A DNA stretch of 64,000 bases from Excoecaria cochinchinensis. Its lineage: Eukaryota; Streptophyta; Magnoliopsida; Malpighiales; Euphorbiaceae. The translations under genes and the position numbers were made by a program. The stretch's first letter is position 1. Each line of letters opens with the position of its first letter. This document shows positions 36,057 to 47,780 of this stretch, piece by piece. Location: positions 3,310,001 through 3,374,000 of the forward strand of contig CANTUQ010000106.1 of assembly GCA_947683425.1 (NCBI GenBank), in the 5' to 3' direction. The notes under the pieces are model-generated. The model was given only the letters and a program-made list of their open reading frames with translations. It did no database searches and was not told the DNA's origin.

Positions 36057-36535
36057 TATACAAATAGCAACAGGAAATTAGCAACGGAATAATTTTCGTT
36101 GCTACGAATTCCGTTGCAATTTACCAACGAAAAATAAATTCCGTTGCTAAAATTGGTTGAAATTTTTTGATTTAGCAACGGAATGAAAAATGGTAAAATT
36201 TCGTTGCTAAATAATGCAGGAAATTTTAGCGCCAAAAAATAGCAACAAAAATTAGCAACGGAATGCTAATACCATTGCTAAATATGGCTCCAGCAGCTGG
36301 CGAAAAATTTTTGGAATGAACTTTAGCAACGAAAATTAAATTCCATTGCTAAATAAATTCCGTTGCTAAAGTGGCAACAGAAATTAATGCCGTTGCTAAA
36401 GTAGCAATGGAAATTTATTCCGTTGCTAAAGTAGCAACAAAAATCAAATTTCGTTGCTAATTTAGCAATGGAATTCCAATTTCGTTGATAAATTAGCAAC
36501 GGAATTCAAATTTCGTTTCTATTTCGGTTGGTAAT
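36057..36535. repeat. CACTA-3 5' subterminal repeat array
   Basis: About twenty copies of TTAGCAACGGAA or its complement, with small variations, in both orientations. It is mirrored at 40458-40868. These are presumed binding sites for the element's DNA-binding protein. Confidence 0.88.
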
Positions 36536-38821
36536 TTATAATTTGCCCTAGGTATACATTATTCATTTTCTTCAACCTGTCCCATTTTCTTCTCTTCTCT
36601 CTCGTCACACAGTCGCTCCTCCAAATATAACATAAAATCACAAAATCCATTTTCTCCTTCGTCAACTCTCCATGCCTCTCTCTTGCGTCGCCCCTTCATC
36701 GCGCTTCCCCTCCCTTGCGAGCCACCAGGCGTCAGATTCGGCATCACTCTCCACCTCGCGGCCGCTCGCTCCCTCATCGTTGTTCGCCTCCAACCCACTA
36801 TCGCAGATCCTATCTTGTCGCTACTGTTGCCTCTAGAACCATCTCTCTCACAAGCTGTCAGATCACCGTCGTCTCCTATCGCAGCCCACCTCTCGTTGCC
36901 GTCACCACTCGCCTCTCATCCTTATCGCCGCTCTTTACTCATCTCTTACTTGCCGGTGACTCTGCCCTGTTCTTCACATTCCTGTTCTTTTCTTTCAACA
37001 TTTTTCATTTTGATTTTCAATCTTCATCAACGGTCACCTATCACCAATACTGAACTGATGTATCTGAGCCAACTCCGATCACCGGCAACCACTTTTAAGG
37101 TTAGTTCTATTCCCTAATTGCTACGAAATTATAGAGTTTATTGTGAATTTTAATCTTGTGTATATGGTTAATTGATTGTGATTTCAATCATCTGATTCCT
37201 TTTTCACTTCATATTTGTCTAATTGTGGACATGTATTTGAGGTTGCTCTAAGTATTTTGCTCTAATCATTCACTGGTGGAACTATAGAGCTATCTCTTTT
37301 GTTTAGTCGATTGCTATTGCTTCAACACTCATTAGTGAATAAACATGGAATTTTGTTGAATGCCATCGACTTTTTCCTAATTTGTATTGCATAAATGCGG
37401 AAGCTTGTAATTTGGTTGCAATAATAGTCACTGCTAATTAGTCTCACCTGTCCTTTTTTTTTTGTTTGCAATTCTGGATTTTAATTATATATGAGGCTAA
37501 GTCAATGGATGAACAAATTCATGTCTGGTGAGTTGAAGTGTAACAGCAAAATATAATGAGATAAGGAATGGAATGAAGCCTGATATTGCAGGACTATAAT
37601 CTTAGTATGATGGAATTGCCTATATTTGATATGATAAACTAAAGGGAAAATAGAATATTAATTTTGCTAAAAGTAACTACATTGACGCTTTTCTTTTTAT
37701 AGAGATGCCAAGGAAAGGGGAAAACCATCATTTGGTTTCATATCATGCAGAACTAATAGTTTAGTGTGACAAATGTGATCAAGTGTTTAATAATGTTTTG
37801 GTAATATGATTGTTGATAACATTTTAACATAAATAAATATATAATCAGCATTGCATTTCATTCCATTACAAGTTTAAAATAGCAACATAATATACTACAT
37901 TCTAAAGTATGCTGCATATCTGTTTACATGTAACAAACATCTAACTTTAACTTGATAGACAATTGTGTATTTTACCTTGGTGGTTTTTAGTCCCTCTTTT
38001 GTGTTTTCCATTCTATTGCAGCTTGGATAACAACTAAGCAATTTTAATCATAAGATACGGCATTCTTAATTATGCTACATATTCTGCAGTGTGCTATTTG
38101 CTCTCACCATTTTCCCTTTTCGGCTCTTTATAGTTTTTTCTGTACAATCCCCACATGGAAGTTAAGACTTAGTTATTGGGCGTGTGACCACAAACCTAAT
38201 TAACTTATATTAATTTGTTATCTTCTTTTAATTTGGTCCTAATTGTGAGTTAATGACAAAAAAAGCTATTTGGAGACTAAATGCACACTATTATTTTAAT
38301 ACATGTACAAAGATAGTGACACTTCCAGTTTAGTACACTTGACGCAAATTTGATATTCTGCATTTCTTTTGCATTCCGGTTTCTAGACTGATGATGGTCT
38401 ACTCCAGTTCAAGCTTGTATATTTGAGATTTATATGATTACATTTATTATATCCATTTATTGCATTCTTTGCTGCAAATTTTTTTAGTATGATTATCTGA
38501 GCTTACCATTGTGATCATAATGTAAGAATTGTGCTACCTATAAATTTAGTGCTGATGTTTTATCAGTCCTTATATGTAGTTTGCTCATAGGAAGTGCATT
38601 CAAAAATGGTGCAACAAAAAGGGTGATATAATTTGTGAAATCTGCAACCAGGTAAGGATCTTTTTAAGCTATTCATTTCTTAGAACATGCAGTTTCTGCC
38701 TAGGATAGTAAAAATTGGTCATTGTCAAATAATGTTTGTGATTTCTATTTGTCAGATCTTCTCACCAAATTAGTGTTCCAAAACTTCATATTTTTATTCT
38801 GAAAATAAATGCTTATACTAT

Positions 38822-39255
38822 GGGTTGATTTCACCCATGGTCACTCAACTTATCACTTCTCGTACAAAAGTAACCGACTTTTTTTTTCTTACTTAAATGT
38901 CACTGAACTTTTAACATTATTGTACAAAAGTTATGTTGACCGGAATCCGGCGATGACTCTTGCCGGATTGATAAGTTCAACAAATGCTACATTTAAATTA
39001 ATTTCACTCACGGTCACTAGACTTATCATTTATCTCGCAAAAGTAATTAACTTTTTTTTTTCAACTTAAATGTTACTGAACTTTTAACATTTTTGCAAAA
39101 AAGTCATCAATCCGGCAAGGGTCGTCGCCGGATTCCGGTTAACATGACTTTTGTGCAATAATGTTAAAAGTTCAGTGACATTTAAGTAAGAAAAAAAAAT
39201 CGGTTACTTTTGCGCGATAAGTGATAAGTTGAGTGACCATGAGTGAAATTGACCC
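38822..39255. mobile_element. MULE-type MITE (copy 2) inside CACTA-3
   Basis: GGGTTGATTTCACCCATGG...CCATGAGTGAAATTGACCC, same family as 27003-27520, with 9-bp duplication CTTATACTA (38812-38820, 39256-39264). It is shorter (434 against 518 bp), having lost part of the middle. Confidence 0.87.
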
Positions 39256-40457
39256 CTTATACTACATACATGTCTCTGCAACATTGAATATTTTTATTTG
39301 ATACATTATTTTAACTCTTAATTATTTTTATACTGTTATTAAACGTTGAAATCTAACAATGATATTTTAATAACAACTTACAAATTATTTAGATTTGAAT
39401 ATTGTGACATATAGTAACATAGATTAACATTTATTATTATTAAATACTTATTTCATTGAATATGAGTTTGACTCTGGTGGAACTGTTGAACTTAATGTTA
39501 TGAAATTTATTGAATTGGTGTAATGTTTCCATATATAATGTAGGCTTAAATGGGACATTGTGGAAGAGGATTGAAATGTTCTCTGCTCCAGAGAGGGAAC
39601 TTAAATTGCCTGTGGAAGTTTTTCTTCGAAGATGCATTTAAATCTGAATATGTTGGAAAAGGCATTAAGGGGTTTTCAGGCACCATGAGAACTCAAAAGG
39701 AAATGTAAATGTGTTAACAAGTGAGTTCTTTAGGTGTTTTTTTTCTTTGTTTTGGCTTAAGTTTTGGTTTTCCAGATGGCCATCAATGTTATATTTTGCT
39801 TACAAGCGTTATCAAGGTTACATGCTGCCTAATTTTCAACTTATGCTTTTACTAAACTTTGCTCATCCAATCTCATGCTGTAACTAAACAATCATTTCAC
39901 CAAAATATCAGTTTTTTACTTAACAAAAAATGTACAATCCTGAAAAATGTGTTTTGATTTTGTAAGTGGAAGTCTATATGCTTTAAAATGGATTTAGTCA
40001 CCATTTTTATATAATAAATGAATTGTATATTCAACGAGTGATGTGCACCTTTTGATCAATGTGTTCATGCTAACAGACAGTGTATAATGCTCTATATATT
40101 TGATACTTCGAATGGAAATTAACATACCTCTCAACAGCAACTAAAGAATGAGATGAAAGAGATGAGAAGCAAGGGCAACTTCTCTCAGTAGCCAGATCGT
40201 CCTCCTTCACCAACTACATAGTTTATATTTGTAATATTTAGGTATTGATACTGATTTTATGTTGTGTTTTTATTAGTTTTGATAGATTCTTACTTTACAG
40301 TAGAATATGCATTAAGAATTTTTATTCTCGTACATTTATACTATTGCAAGAAAATTGCTTTATGAATTTGGATTATATTTATTTTGTGACCAATAAAATT
40401 AAAATTTAATTAAAATCTTATGCTACCAATAAAATTGAATAATCTCTATGGCTAAAT

Positions 40458-40868
40458 TTAGCAACGATAATTATTGATGGTAATTTATGTAAAGTTGCTA
40501 GTACCGTTGCTAAAATTCGCAGTAAAATCTATTTTTACGTTGCTAAATTTAGCAACGGAGTTGCACTTTCCGTTGCTAATTTTAGCAACGGAATAGTGAT
40601 ACTGTTGCCAAATTTAGCAATGGAAACTTTCCGCTGCTAAAATTGACCAATTCACCAAAACTTTACTTGGTTGAATTTAGAGAGGGAATTCATTTTCCGT
40701 TGCTAAATTTAGCAACAGAATTTCATTTTCTTTGCTAAAAATTAGCAACTGCTGGTTTAGCAACCAAAAGCTCTGTTGCTAATTTTCGTTGCTATTTTTT
40801 ATTAGCAACGGAAAATGTCAAATTTTCATTATTATTTTTCGTTGCTAAATTGCAATTTTCTTGTAGTG
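40458..40868. repeat. CACTA-3 3' subterminal repeat array
   Basis: TTTAGCAACGGAA / TTCCGTTGCTAA words in both orientations up to the terminal TTCTTGTAGTG. Confidence 0.88.
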
Positions 40869-41546
40869 TAAAGAGTATGTTAACAAACTCATGGCAATTG
40901 TTAACAAAATCAGATTGTTTGGTAAAGAGTTTCCAGACGATAGAGTTGTTGAAAAAAATTTTATAAGTTTACTTGAAAGGTTTGAGTCAAAAAAATTTTT
41001 ACTTGAAGATTCAAAAGACTTTTCAAAAATAACAGTTGCACAATTAATTAATGCATTGCAAGCTGTGGAGCAAAAAATAGCAATTAGAGATGAGAAGCCG
41101 ATAAAGGGAGGTTTCGTTGCCAAAACAAAACACAAGTTATCATCGGCATTCCAAAAAGGAAAATTTTCATCATGCAGTGTGTGCAAGAAAAACAACCATA
41201 ATGAAAAGGATTGTTGGCATAATGGTAAACCACAATGTTTCGGTTGTAAAAAAATTGGTCACATTAAAAAATTTTGCAGGTTTGCAAATGATCAAATGAA
41301 TTTGGCATGAGAGAAAGAATATCCTTTTTGATAGTTGGAGTCAAGTGCTCCCAAAAAAAAAATAATAATAGCAGAAAATTGATGAGAAAGTTTGATGAGA
41401 AAGTGCATTAAGAATTGAAATTTGATGAGACGTATATCAAGAATTGAAGAAAAGTGTTTCGAAAGATAAATTCAACTGAAATGTGCATTGAAAAGATGTG
41501 CTCTAACAAAACAATTAAATGTTAAAGATTTTGAATCAAAAGAGCA

Positions 41547-41778
41547 TGTTGGAGAATTGATTCAAAATCATTATTTTTATGTAGGGACTAAATTAGTGAA
41601 TTTTTATTTTAACATGTTTATAATGTTTTTGTAAATTATTATTTTGTTAGTGGTGTTAGTGATATTAATAGTATTAATAGTGTCAATAGAGTTATGGTTT
41701 GATTAGTGGAGTTAGTGGGTTAGTGGCCTAATTTCTTGGTTTCAATGTAAACCTATAAATAAGCAAAATTTCCCAACA
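41547..41778 (+). repeat. copia-3 3' LTR
   Basis: TGTTGGAGAATTG...TTTCCCAACA, 232 bp, followed by GTTTA. It is colinear with the 5' LTR but carries deletions, mainly near its 3' end. Confidence 0.88.
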
Positions 41779-41783
41779 GTTTA

Positions 41784-42355
41784 TGCAATCAAGTTTTTTC
41801 CCTTTGTCCTTGTCAGTTATGTTACTGGCATACCCCAGCCTAATAATTGGAATTTAAAATGCGTATATGCAAATTTTGAATTCCCTGTTTGAGCTGTAGG
41901 TGCTTTAACAAGCTATATTCGAAGTTTTTTCGTTGATTTTCTAATATTATCTAAGATACATCTCAAGCGTATATCATGATTAGTTGATTAACTTTCTTCA
42001 ATGATTAATTTAGTCGTGTAGTATTATAAGAAAAACGTTCTTCGCCGTGAGCAAATCAATAATTAGAGAACCTTAACCTTAATTAACGAGCATTCAGCAA
42101 GTGGATTTGACCACCTCTATTTGAGATGAGATTTACCACGGTCCTTTAGTAAACTACTCTTTGTGTATACTATTTTCTCCATTCCAAAATAATGGTCTAT
42201 GATAACACTATACTTGAGGTCCATAAAGCTAAAACCCAACTTACTAAAGTCAACATCTGCGTCCACCCAGAGAGTCATCAAGGCTACATGCGGTCCTACC
42301 TTGGCGTGGTTAGTCAGCCACCAAGACTTTCCAATCTGGTCATCACTTCTTAAGC
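41784..42355. other. Former 3' flank of the receptor gene, no gene
   Basis: It continues the receptor's downstream flank once copia-3 is removed. No coding region is seen. A phrase CCAAGACTTTCCAATCTGGTC (42321-42341) recurs slightly changed at about 43122. Confidence 0.5.
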
Positions 42356-42356
42356 A

Positions 42357-43100
42357 TTGTTTTTAAAATCGGACTAGCCGGTTCAAATGCGAACCGACAA
42401 TAAATTCAATTTGGTTCAATATAAAAATCAGCACAGATAACAAATCGGATTGAACAGTTAAAAAATCGAATTGAACCGAAAAATCGGATTGAATCGAAAA
42501 AAATTTAATTTATCCTAAATTATTTTTTATTTTTCTAAAATATATTTTATAATCCGGTTTAATAGTTATTGAATATTATTTAATTAAAAATTTATATTTG
42601 ATGATAAAATCAATTTCTATTAATATTAGACTTGATAAAATTAAAAATTATGTGAAATTATTTCTACTATATTTTTATTTTATATTTTTTAAATATTAAA
42701 AAAGAAATGAAGATAAATATGATAATTATAAAAATAATATGTTTAGGTAACATCATAAAAATAAATTTTATAATTGAAATTAATTAAAATTAAAAAATTT
42801 ATAAATTCAAAAATGTATTTTTCTAATAAATTTAAATATTTAACAAAAAAATCCAACTCATTATTTAATTTTTTTACTAATAAAATAGTAAAATAAATAA
42901 AAACTGATTAATATATTAATATTTGATAATTAGTAGATTGTTTAAATGTATTTTTTATATACCTTATTTTTAATTTTTATAAATAATTATATCTAAAAAA
43001 AATAAAAATAAAAACTTCAAATCAATTCGATCCAACCAGTTGACTCATGACTCAATTGGCAAAACAAATCGATATCCGGTTCAATTTTAAAAATATTGTT
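42357..43100. mobile_element. AT-rich MITE candidate with CCGGTTC ends
   Basis: The left edge TTGTTTTTAAAATCGGACTAG and the right edge CCGGTTCAATTTTAAAAATA are imperfect inverted repeats. TTCTTAAGCAT lies before the left edge and TTCTTAAGGCAT after the right, a plausible duplication with one indel. The interior is very AT-rich without coding. The exact ends and class (MULE-like is most likely) are uncertain. Confidence 0.45.
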
Positions 43101-43722
43101 CTTAAGGCATGTGCGATGGCAGTCCAAGACTTTCCATCCTAGTCATCACTTTTTAAGGTATGGGGAGTCGTATTTGGAGTCTCAAATTTCCATGTTGTGA
43201 GATCCATTTTATTGCTGTGTCATCTAAAATAAAATTCTTGAAAACGTGAATCTCTTTCATTCAATGTGAAGTTCTACTTTTAAGTTTGACATAATTTTTT
43301 TATAAAACAATTAACGTATTAAAATAAATTATTTTACAATTAATTTTAATTATATATTTTAATGTATGGGTTAGAGAAATGCGCCTTGGATAAAGAAAAA
43401 TCCACCAACAGCTCAGTTTTAATGGTAACAAATGGAGGGAAGGAATTGATATTTTGTTTTAGTGGTAACAATCGAAAGAAATGAATTGATATTTCGACAC
43501 TAATTCCTTTTTTAAAAAATATGCAATGAGTGGGACTGGACACATACTGACATCATGTCCCCATCCCCTTGAATTTCATGTCCATTGGACACGTTCTTAT
43601 AGCCAAGCCGTTCATCTCCTGACATGCCCAAATGGTCCCCATCACTCAGCTATAGTGATATGAAATAAACTAAAATAAAAAGCCTAAGTGATTTATAGCG
43701 GGTAAATGCAATGCCTTTTACG
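43101..43722. other. Intergenic, nothing recognised
   Basis: AT-rich. It includes a diverged second copy of the CCAAGACTTTCCA...GTCATCACTT phrase (about 43119-43158). No gene. Confidence 0.45.
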
Positions 43723-44103
43723 CAGAGTTATGGGGTGTATTTGACTATTTGGATTTGAAAGAAGCTTAGCATAGATGATGGAGAAGAATCATGCTTCGGG
43801 TTGATAATTAGAGTCTAGTCAGTTTAGTATTAGATTTTTCCATTTCGCTCCTTGGTCACAGTGCTTCGGCTTTTCATATTATTGATTTGTTAGATTATGA
43901 TTGGAACATTCAAATTTAGCATGTGTACTAAGAGGCTAATTCAATTGCGAACTTCATAGCTAATTGGGCTTTCCATCAAGAACAGCCAAATCGTATTCCT
44001 ATCAACCTTAATCACATCCTTCCAACTGATGCAGTGGGTGTTGCTGCCGCTAGAAACATAGTGCAGTCGTTGTTGTTTTATTTCCCTTTTTTTTAAAAAA
44101 AAA
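43723..44103 (+). pseudogene. LINE RNase H-like (RVT_3) tail, fragment 1
   Basis: In several frames the text reads AELWGV, then a DLLDYDWNIQI-like block, ANSIANFIANWAFHQ and LPTDAVGVAAARN, followed by a T-run and A-run (to 44103). This matches the C-terminal RNase H-like domain and poly(A) end of plant LINE-type elements. It is heavily mutated. Confidence 0.65.
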
Positions 44104-44338
44104 TAATATTATTAACAATAATCCCAAACTATTAACTAGGAAATGTATAATGGATAAATAATTAAGAGGATCGGTTCCTCCATGCTCCTTATGTTGCCAA
44201 AACTCTTGCAGTTCGTGAGACTCTAAGTTGGTTGAAAGACAAGCAAAAATCTCGAGTTCAAGTTCAGACAGATTTTTTGAGGGTGGTTAGAGCTTTGCAT
44301 GAAGATCAATTAGATTTTTCTTATTTTGCTGATATTGT

Positions 44339-44742
44339 TGATAGGGTTGGGATACGCCCATAACTCTATATTGGATTGAGTTCCAATTAAGATTAAATTG
44401 AGTTATTTAATCTAAATTAAATCACCAAATCCTATCTCAGGAAGGATTCTGAGTTAGAGTAGGGATAAGTTTCTACCCTTTAGGACCTCTATAAATAGAG
44501 GTGAGGTCCTTATAATTTGGTAACGAGAAAAAGTATACGCCGCAAGACTGCTCGTTCCCACTCACTTTATTTGTGTTAATCTTTCAGGGACTTTTACATT
44601 GTGATCTAGCTGATATTATCCCGAATGGGTAAAAGTCAGACCGATGACCAATAAAAGAAGATCCTTGTACCGCTTCCGCAACGAGATTTACCGCGCTACA
44701 ATAAGTATGTATCAATTCCTTTCTTCTTTTATTTTTCCTTCA
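44339..44742 (+). repeat. copia-2 5' LTR with TATA box
   Basis: TGATAGGGTTGGGATACGCC...TTCCTTCA. TATAAATA at 44490-44497 sits in the inverted repeat CCTCTA-TAAA-TAGAGG. It pairs with 52653-53056. Confidence 0.93.
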
Positions 44743-44743
44743 T

Positions 44744-44756
44744 TGGTATCAGAGCC
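44744..44756 (+). promoter_or_regulatory. copia-2 primer-binding site
   Basis: TGGTATCAGAGCC, initiator tRNA-Met type, one base after the 5' LTR. Confidence 0.94.
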
Positions 44757-45126
44757 TTCATTTTTTGCATCCTGGCATGCGGCTTAAAATTGATCTAAAA
44801 TTTTATGAGTAAAATTTATAGATCTAGGAAGCATGAAATGCTACAAAAATTCATTTTTTGTGTGAAAAATATATATGCGTGTATATTTTGGCTCAATTGC
44901 GTGTATGTGTACACCGTAATCCGAGGAAATAAAATTGAATATTCGAAACGCTATTCTAGAAATTGGGATTTTTATTTTTGACCATACCACTGTGTTCAAA
45001 GATGCCGAAAACCCCCAGCCGGCCGAAATTCGAAGCTCTAATTCAGTCGGGAATGCAGCGTGTGGCTTACACGCGCCGCCATACATTAGGCGCGTGCGCG
45101 TGGGCGGTGGCCCACACACGCGCAAA

Positions 45127-45455
45127 CACGTGTCGATAACGTGATGTGTTATCGACACGTGGCCCAATCATCGCGAGCCACGTGGCAGACCGCCGTCATG
45201 CCACGTGGATCCGACGTGTCCACTGTGCGCCACGTGGATGCAACGTGGACCAATCGGGGATCGATACGTGGCAAGGCCGAGGCCTGCCACGTGTCATATG
45301 TCATCCACGTATACCAATTAGAGTCCGCCACGTGTCAAGCCACGTCACTGTCACGTGGCATGACACGTGGCTGCCATGTGTCCACATGGTTCCACGTGGG
45401 CGCTACGTGGACCCATAGCAGTCGAACACGTATCGCGCTGAGGTATTGACACGTG
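45127..45455 (+). promoter_or_regulatory. Array of 11 G-boxes (CACGTG) in the copia-2 leader
   Basis: Perfect CACGTG at 45127, 45156, 45179, 45202, 45231, 45288, 45329, 45352, 45364, 45393 and 45450, mostly as CCACGTGG or CACGTGTC, with further ACGTGG/ACGTGT near-copies between. CACGTG is the core for plant bZIP and bHLH factors, and ACGTGKC is the abscisic-acid response core. Surrounding DNA is GC-rich and otherwise non-coding; open frames here on both strands are by-products. It lies between the primer site and the extra ORF. Confidence 0.85.
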
Positions 45456-45835
45456 TCCGACCAAGAGGGATGTCCCGCATGTGGTAGGTGGAGGGGCTTG
45501 AGCGCGTCTTCCTCCCTCTCTTCGGCGCGTGTAGGCACGTGCGGCGAGCTCCTGCCTCCAAATCAGCTCTATTTTTTTGCGAAAATGTTCTTCAAAATAT
45601 TTCTGATTTATTGGTCTATTTTTCAAAATTTTTTGATGACCATAAAATATTTTTGTTTATTTTATGAAATAAATATTATAAAATAATTATGAAAAATGTG
45701 TTTTCTGTTTTTAAAATATTTTGAAAAACTTTTATCATGTTGCTTGTCCTTATTTATTGATTGAAATGTGTTTCAATCATATGAGTTTATACATGAGTGT
45801 ATTAACCATTTAAATTTCTGTAATGTGTTTCAGAA

Positions 45836-46351
45836 ATGATGATAAGGACACCTATGATTCCTAAAACCCCGCATGGGATTGTTTTAAGAAATGCAAGAGT
45901 GCGTTCAGTAAGCAAAATGAGAATACAGAGGAATATTCAAGCTGATGATATTGATGCTATAGTGCCTCATATATTGACTATGCATGAACAAATGCAGGAG
46001 TGCATTTGGATAGGAGGTTTAAGCTTAGGAAGGGATGACAGAGATAAAATCAAAGCGTTGGTTAACTGTTTTGAATATCATCCAGTTCTAAAGGAGCTTT
46101 TAGAAATGACTTGGTACATAGGAGATAGAGTTTATAAGAAATCTATCATCCATTTTTTGGCTAAAGTTGCCAAAAGAGGAGTGTTGAGGAGCAACATTCC
46201 ATCTGTGATTAAATTGAGAAGCGGACGTAAAGTGTATCATCCATGGCTTCATCAGCGAACTTATGAGTTCCCTTATGAGTTAGTCCATTTGGTCAAAGAA
46301 TCAGTCCCAGTGTCTGTGAAGGTCTTGAGGAGATCTAGTTTTCTAAAATAG
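45836..46351 (+). CDS. Intact unknown ORF upstream of gag in copia-2 (171 aa)
   Basis: Starts at the ATG pair at 45836-45841, right after TGTGTTTCAG, which resembles a 3' splice site; it ends TAG 46349-46351. The protein is basic and free of low complexity: RNARVRSVSKMRIQRNIQAD, DDIDAIVPHILTMHEQMQEC, GLSLGRDDRDKIKALVNCFE, YHPVLKELLEMTWYIGDRVY, KKSIIHFLAKVAKRGVLRSN, LRSGRKVYHPWLHQRTYEFP. It looks mostly helical, with no signal peptide, membrane segment or zinc knuckle. I do not recognise the family. It is open while the gag and pol genes next to it have stops every few hundred bases. It may be an accessory retrotransposon protein or a captured host gene. Confidence 0.6.
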   Translation: MMIRTPMIPKTPHGIVLRNARVRSVSKMRIQRNIQADDIDAIVPHILTMHEQMQECIWIGGLSLGRDDRDKIKALVNCFEYHPVLKELLEMTWYIGDRVYKKSIIHFLAKVAKRGVLRSNIPSVIKLRSGRKVYHPWLHQRTYEFPYELVHLVKESVPVSVKVLRRSSFLK

Positions 46352-46855
46352 TTGACATAAGTGTCAATTATAGTTAGCGTTTGTTTTTTTTAGAATTTGC
46401 GTTTCCTATTATTATTATTTGACATATGTGTCATATTTGAGAATTATTGGATTTATTTATTGGTTGAATGAATGGATTTATTCCTTATGGCTTTTAATTA
46501 TTTTATAATAAATGTGTTTATTTTAAAATGTTAATTGCCCTGGAATATTTTATGAGTAAAATGTTTGCATGTTTATTAAGTATAGGCTTAGTAAAATAAA
46601 AACCAATAATATTTCCCTCATAAGTTTAAGAACTTAGTAATCTAATAATTTTGATTTACTATGCATGAAATCTTAACCTATAAAGTTGGACATTAGAACT
46701 TAGAAGGTAATTGGTACTCTAAGTAACCTTTTCGAATTTGAGTCTAATAGAAAACTTTATTAGGTTATTATTTCAGGTGTATAGTAAATTGCATGTATTA
46801 CCTAATCTCCCACTAATAATGTGCAACTTTGTTCCATTTGAATCAGAGGATACAA

Positions 46856-47780
46856 ATGGCATCTGCTTCCAAATCTATTATCGCTGAATTAAATAAACAC
46901 TTGAAATTAAATGGCGATAATTATGAAATCTGGAGTATGAAGATCCAGTATGTGCTAGAGGAGCAAGAGGCTCTCGAAACCTTGAGTTCGGTTATGGCTG
47001 AACCCGAGGATGGCAACACGGCCCAGCATAGGCGGGACCGAAATGTATATCTGGCATGAAAGAAAAAGAATTTCACTGCTCGTATCATTCTCCTGAGTGC
47101 TATGGAGGATGATATAACAAAGCAATTTCGCAAGTATCAAAACGCAATGGATCTATGGATCGCTTTGCGGGAGAAGTTTGGAGGAGTGACTCTAATTAGG
47201 CTCTGATCTTTGACGATCAAGTTTGATACTTATCAGAAGAAGGTTGATCATTCAATGCGAAAACATCTCAGGGAGATGGAAAACATGATGAGTGAGCTTA
47301 GTGAATATGGTCATAAGTTGACCGACGAGCAGCAGGTGCAAGCTGTCATCCGTTCCTTACCCAAGAGTTGGGAGCATATGAAAATGCAACTAACTCATAT
47401 GGATAGTGTAAAGACATTTGAGGATGTCGCACATTATTTGGAGCTAGAAGAGGACAAATTGGCATCGATTAAGGTCAATGTTGAAGTGCATGTGGCACAG
47501 TCCCGTTCTGGTGGAATGAGTTCCAACCAGAACAAAAGAAAGAGCTTCAAAAATCGGGATAAGGAACCTGCAAAGAAGAACAAACGGCAGAAAAAGGAGC
47601 AGAATTCAAAAAGGTCCAAAGGCAAGAAAAAGATAAATATTTCAAAAGTGAAATATTTTAATTGCCAACAGAAAGGACACTATGCAAGAGACTGCACTGT
47701 GTCCAATCAGGTACACTTTTCTAACTCAAGAGTGAGTGAAATTTGTGTATCTAGTTATATATTATTAATTGAATTTCATC
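46856..47780 (+). pseudogene. copia-2 gag with two stops
   Basis: Starts MASASKSIIAELNKHLKLNG at 46856. A TGA at 47057-47059 (Trp likely) and a TGA at 47204-47206 (Arg likely) break it. The capsid continues KFDTYQKKVDHSMRKHLREM, then YGHKLTDEQQVQAVIRSLPK and a Lys-rich tail. The zinc knuckle KYFNCQQKGHYARDC has its first Cys replaced by Tyr, so it would not bind zinc normally. It would form the particle. Confidence 0.88.

Larger units (their letters stand above)
36044..40868 (+). mobile_element. CACTA-3, non-autonomous, complete
   Basis: It starts CACTACAAGAAATTATA, ends CAATTTTCTTGTAGTG, and is flanked by a 3-bp duplication TAA (36041-36043, 40869-40871), all as expected for CACTA elements. 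Length is 4825 bp. Subterminal arrays of TTAGCAACGGAA / TTCCGTTGCTAA lie at both ends. The interior has a CT-rich leader and a short Pro/Ser/Leu-rich open frame (about 36683-37117), AT-rich intron-like DNA, a MITE, and near 40135-40190 a stretch that could encode QLKNEMKEMRSKGN. No transposase domain was recognised, so it needs enzymes from elsewhere. Confidence 0.93.
35647..41310 (+). pseudogene. copia-3 gag, split by CACTA-3
   Basis: Starts MASNTFPLTLPPIFTGENYQLW at 35647. The capsid region runs to 36043 with a one-base slip near 35975, is interrupted by CACTA-3, and resumes at 40872 (KEYVNKLMAIVNKIRLFG, DDRVVEKNFISLLERF, SKITVAQLINALQAVEQ). It ends with two CX2CX4HX4C knuckles (CSVCKKNNHNEKDC, CFGCKKIGHIKKFC) and a TGA at 41308-41310. 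Both knuckles have all ligands. With the CACTA and one TAA removed the frame rejoins, so the gag was nearly intact when the CACTA entered. Confidence 0.9.
35285..41778 (+). mobile_element. Gag-only copia element (copia-3) in the receptor 3' flank
   Basis: LTRs 35285-35572 (288 bp) and 41547-41778 (232 bp) with TGTT...CCCAACA ends. The primer-binding site is at 35574-35586 and there is a perfect duplication GTTTA (35280-35284, 41779-41783). Apart from a nested CACTA element (36044-40868) the whole copia is about 1.67 kb and has only a gag with zinc knuckles: no protease, integrase or RT is present. That is the layout of non-autonomous TR-GAG elements, which borrow enzymes from a full copia. 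It sits 11 bases after the receptor stop codon. Confidence 0.93.

Noticed and set aside
36683..37117. 144-aa Pro/Ser/Leu-rich frame in CACTA-3
   Set aside because: It is the GC-rich leader exon-like start also seen in CACTA-4; composition is biased and no domain is seen, so I describe it within the element only.
44744..44756. Possible tRNA-Met gene fragment
   Set aside because: TGGTATCAGAGCC here and at 35574 and 33152 is the copia primer-binding site next to an LTR; no tRNA cloverleaf is present.
45141..45449. Several frames in the G-box region
   Set aside because: The block is a repeat of CACGTG-type words; frames occur on both strands and none is conserved-looking.
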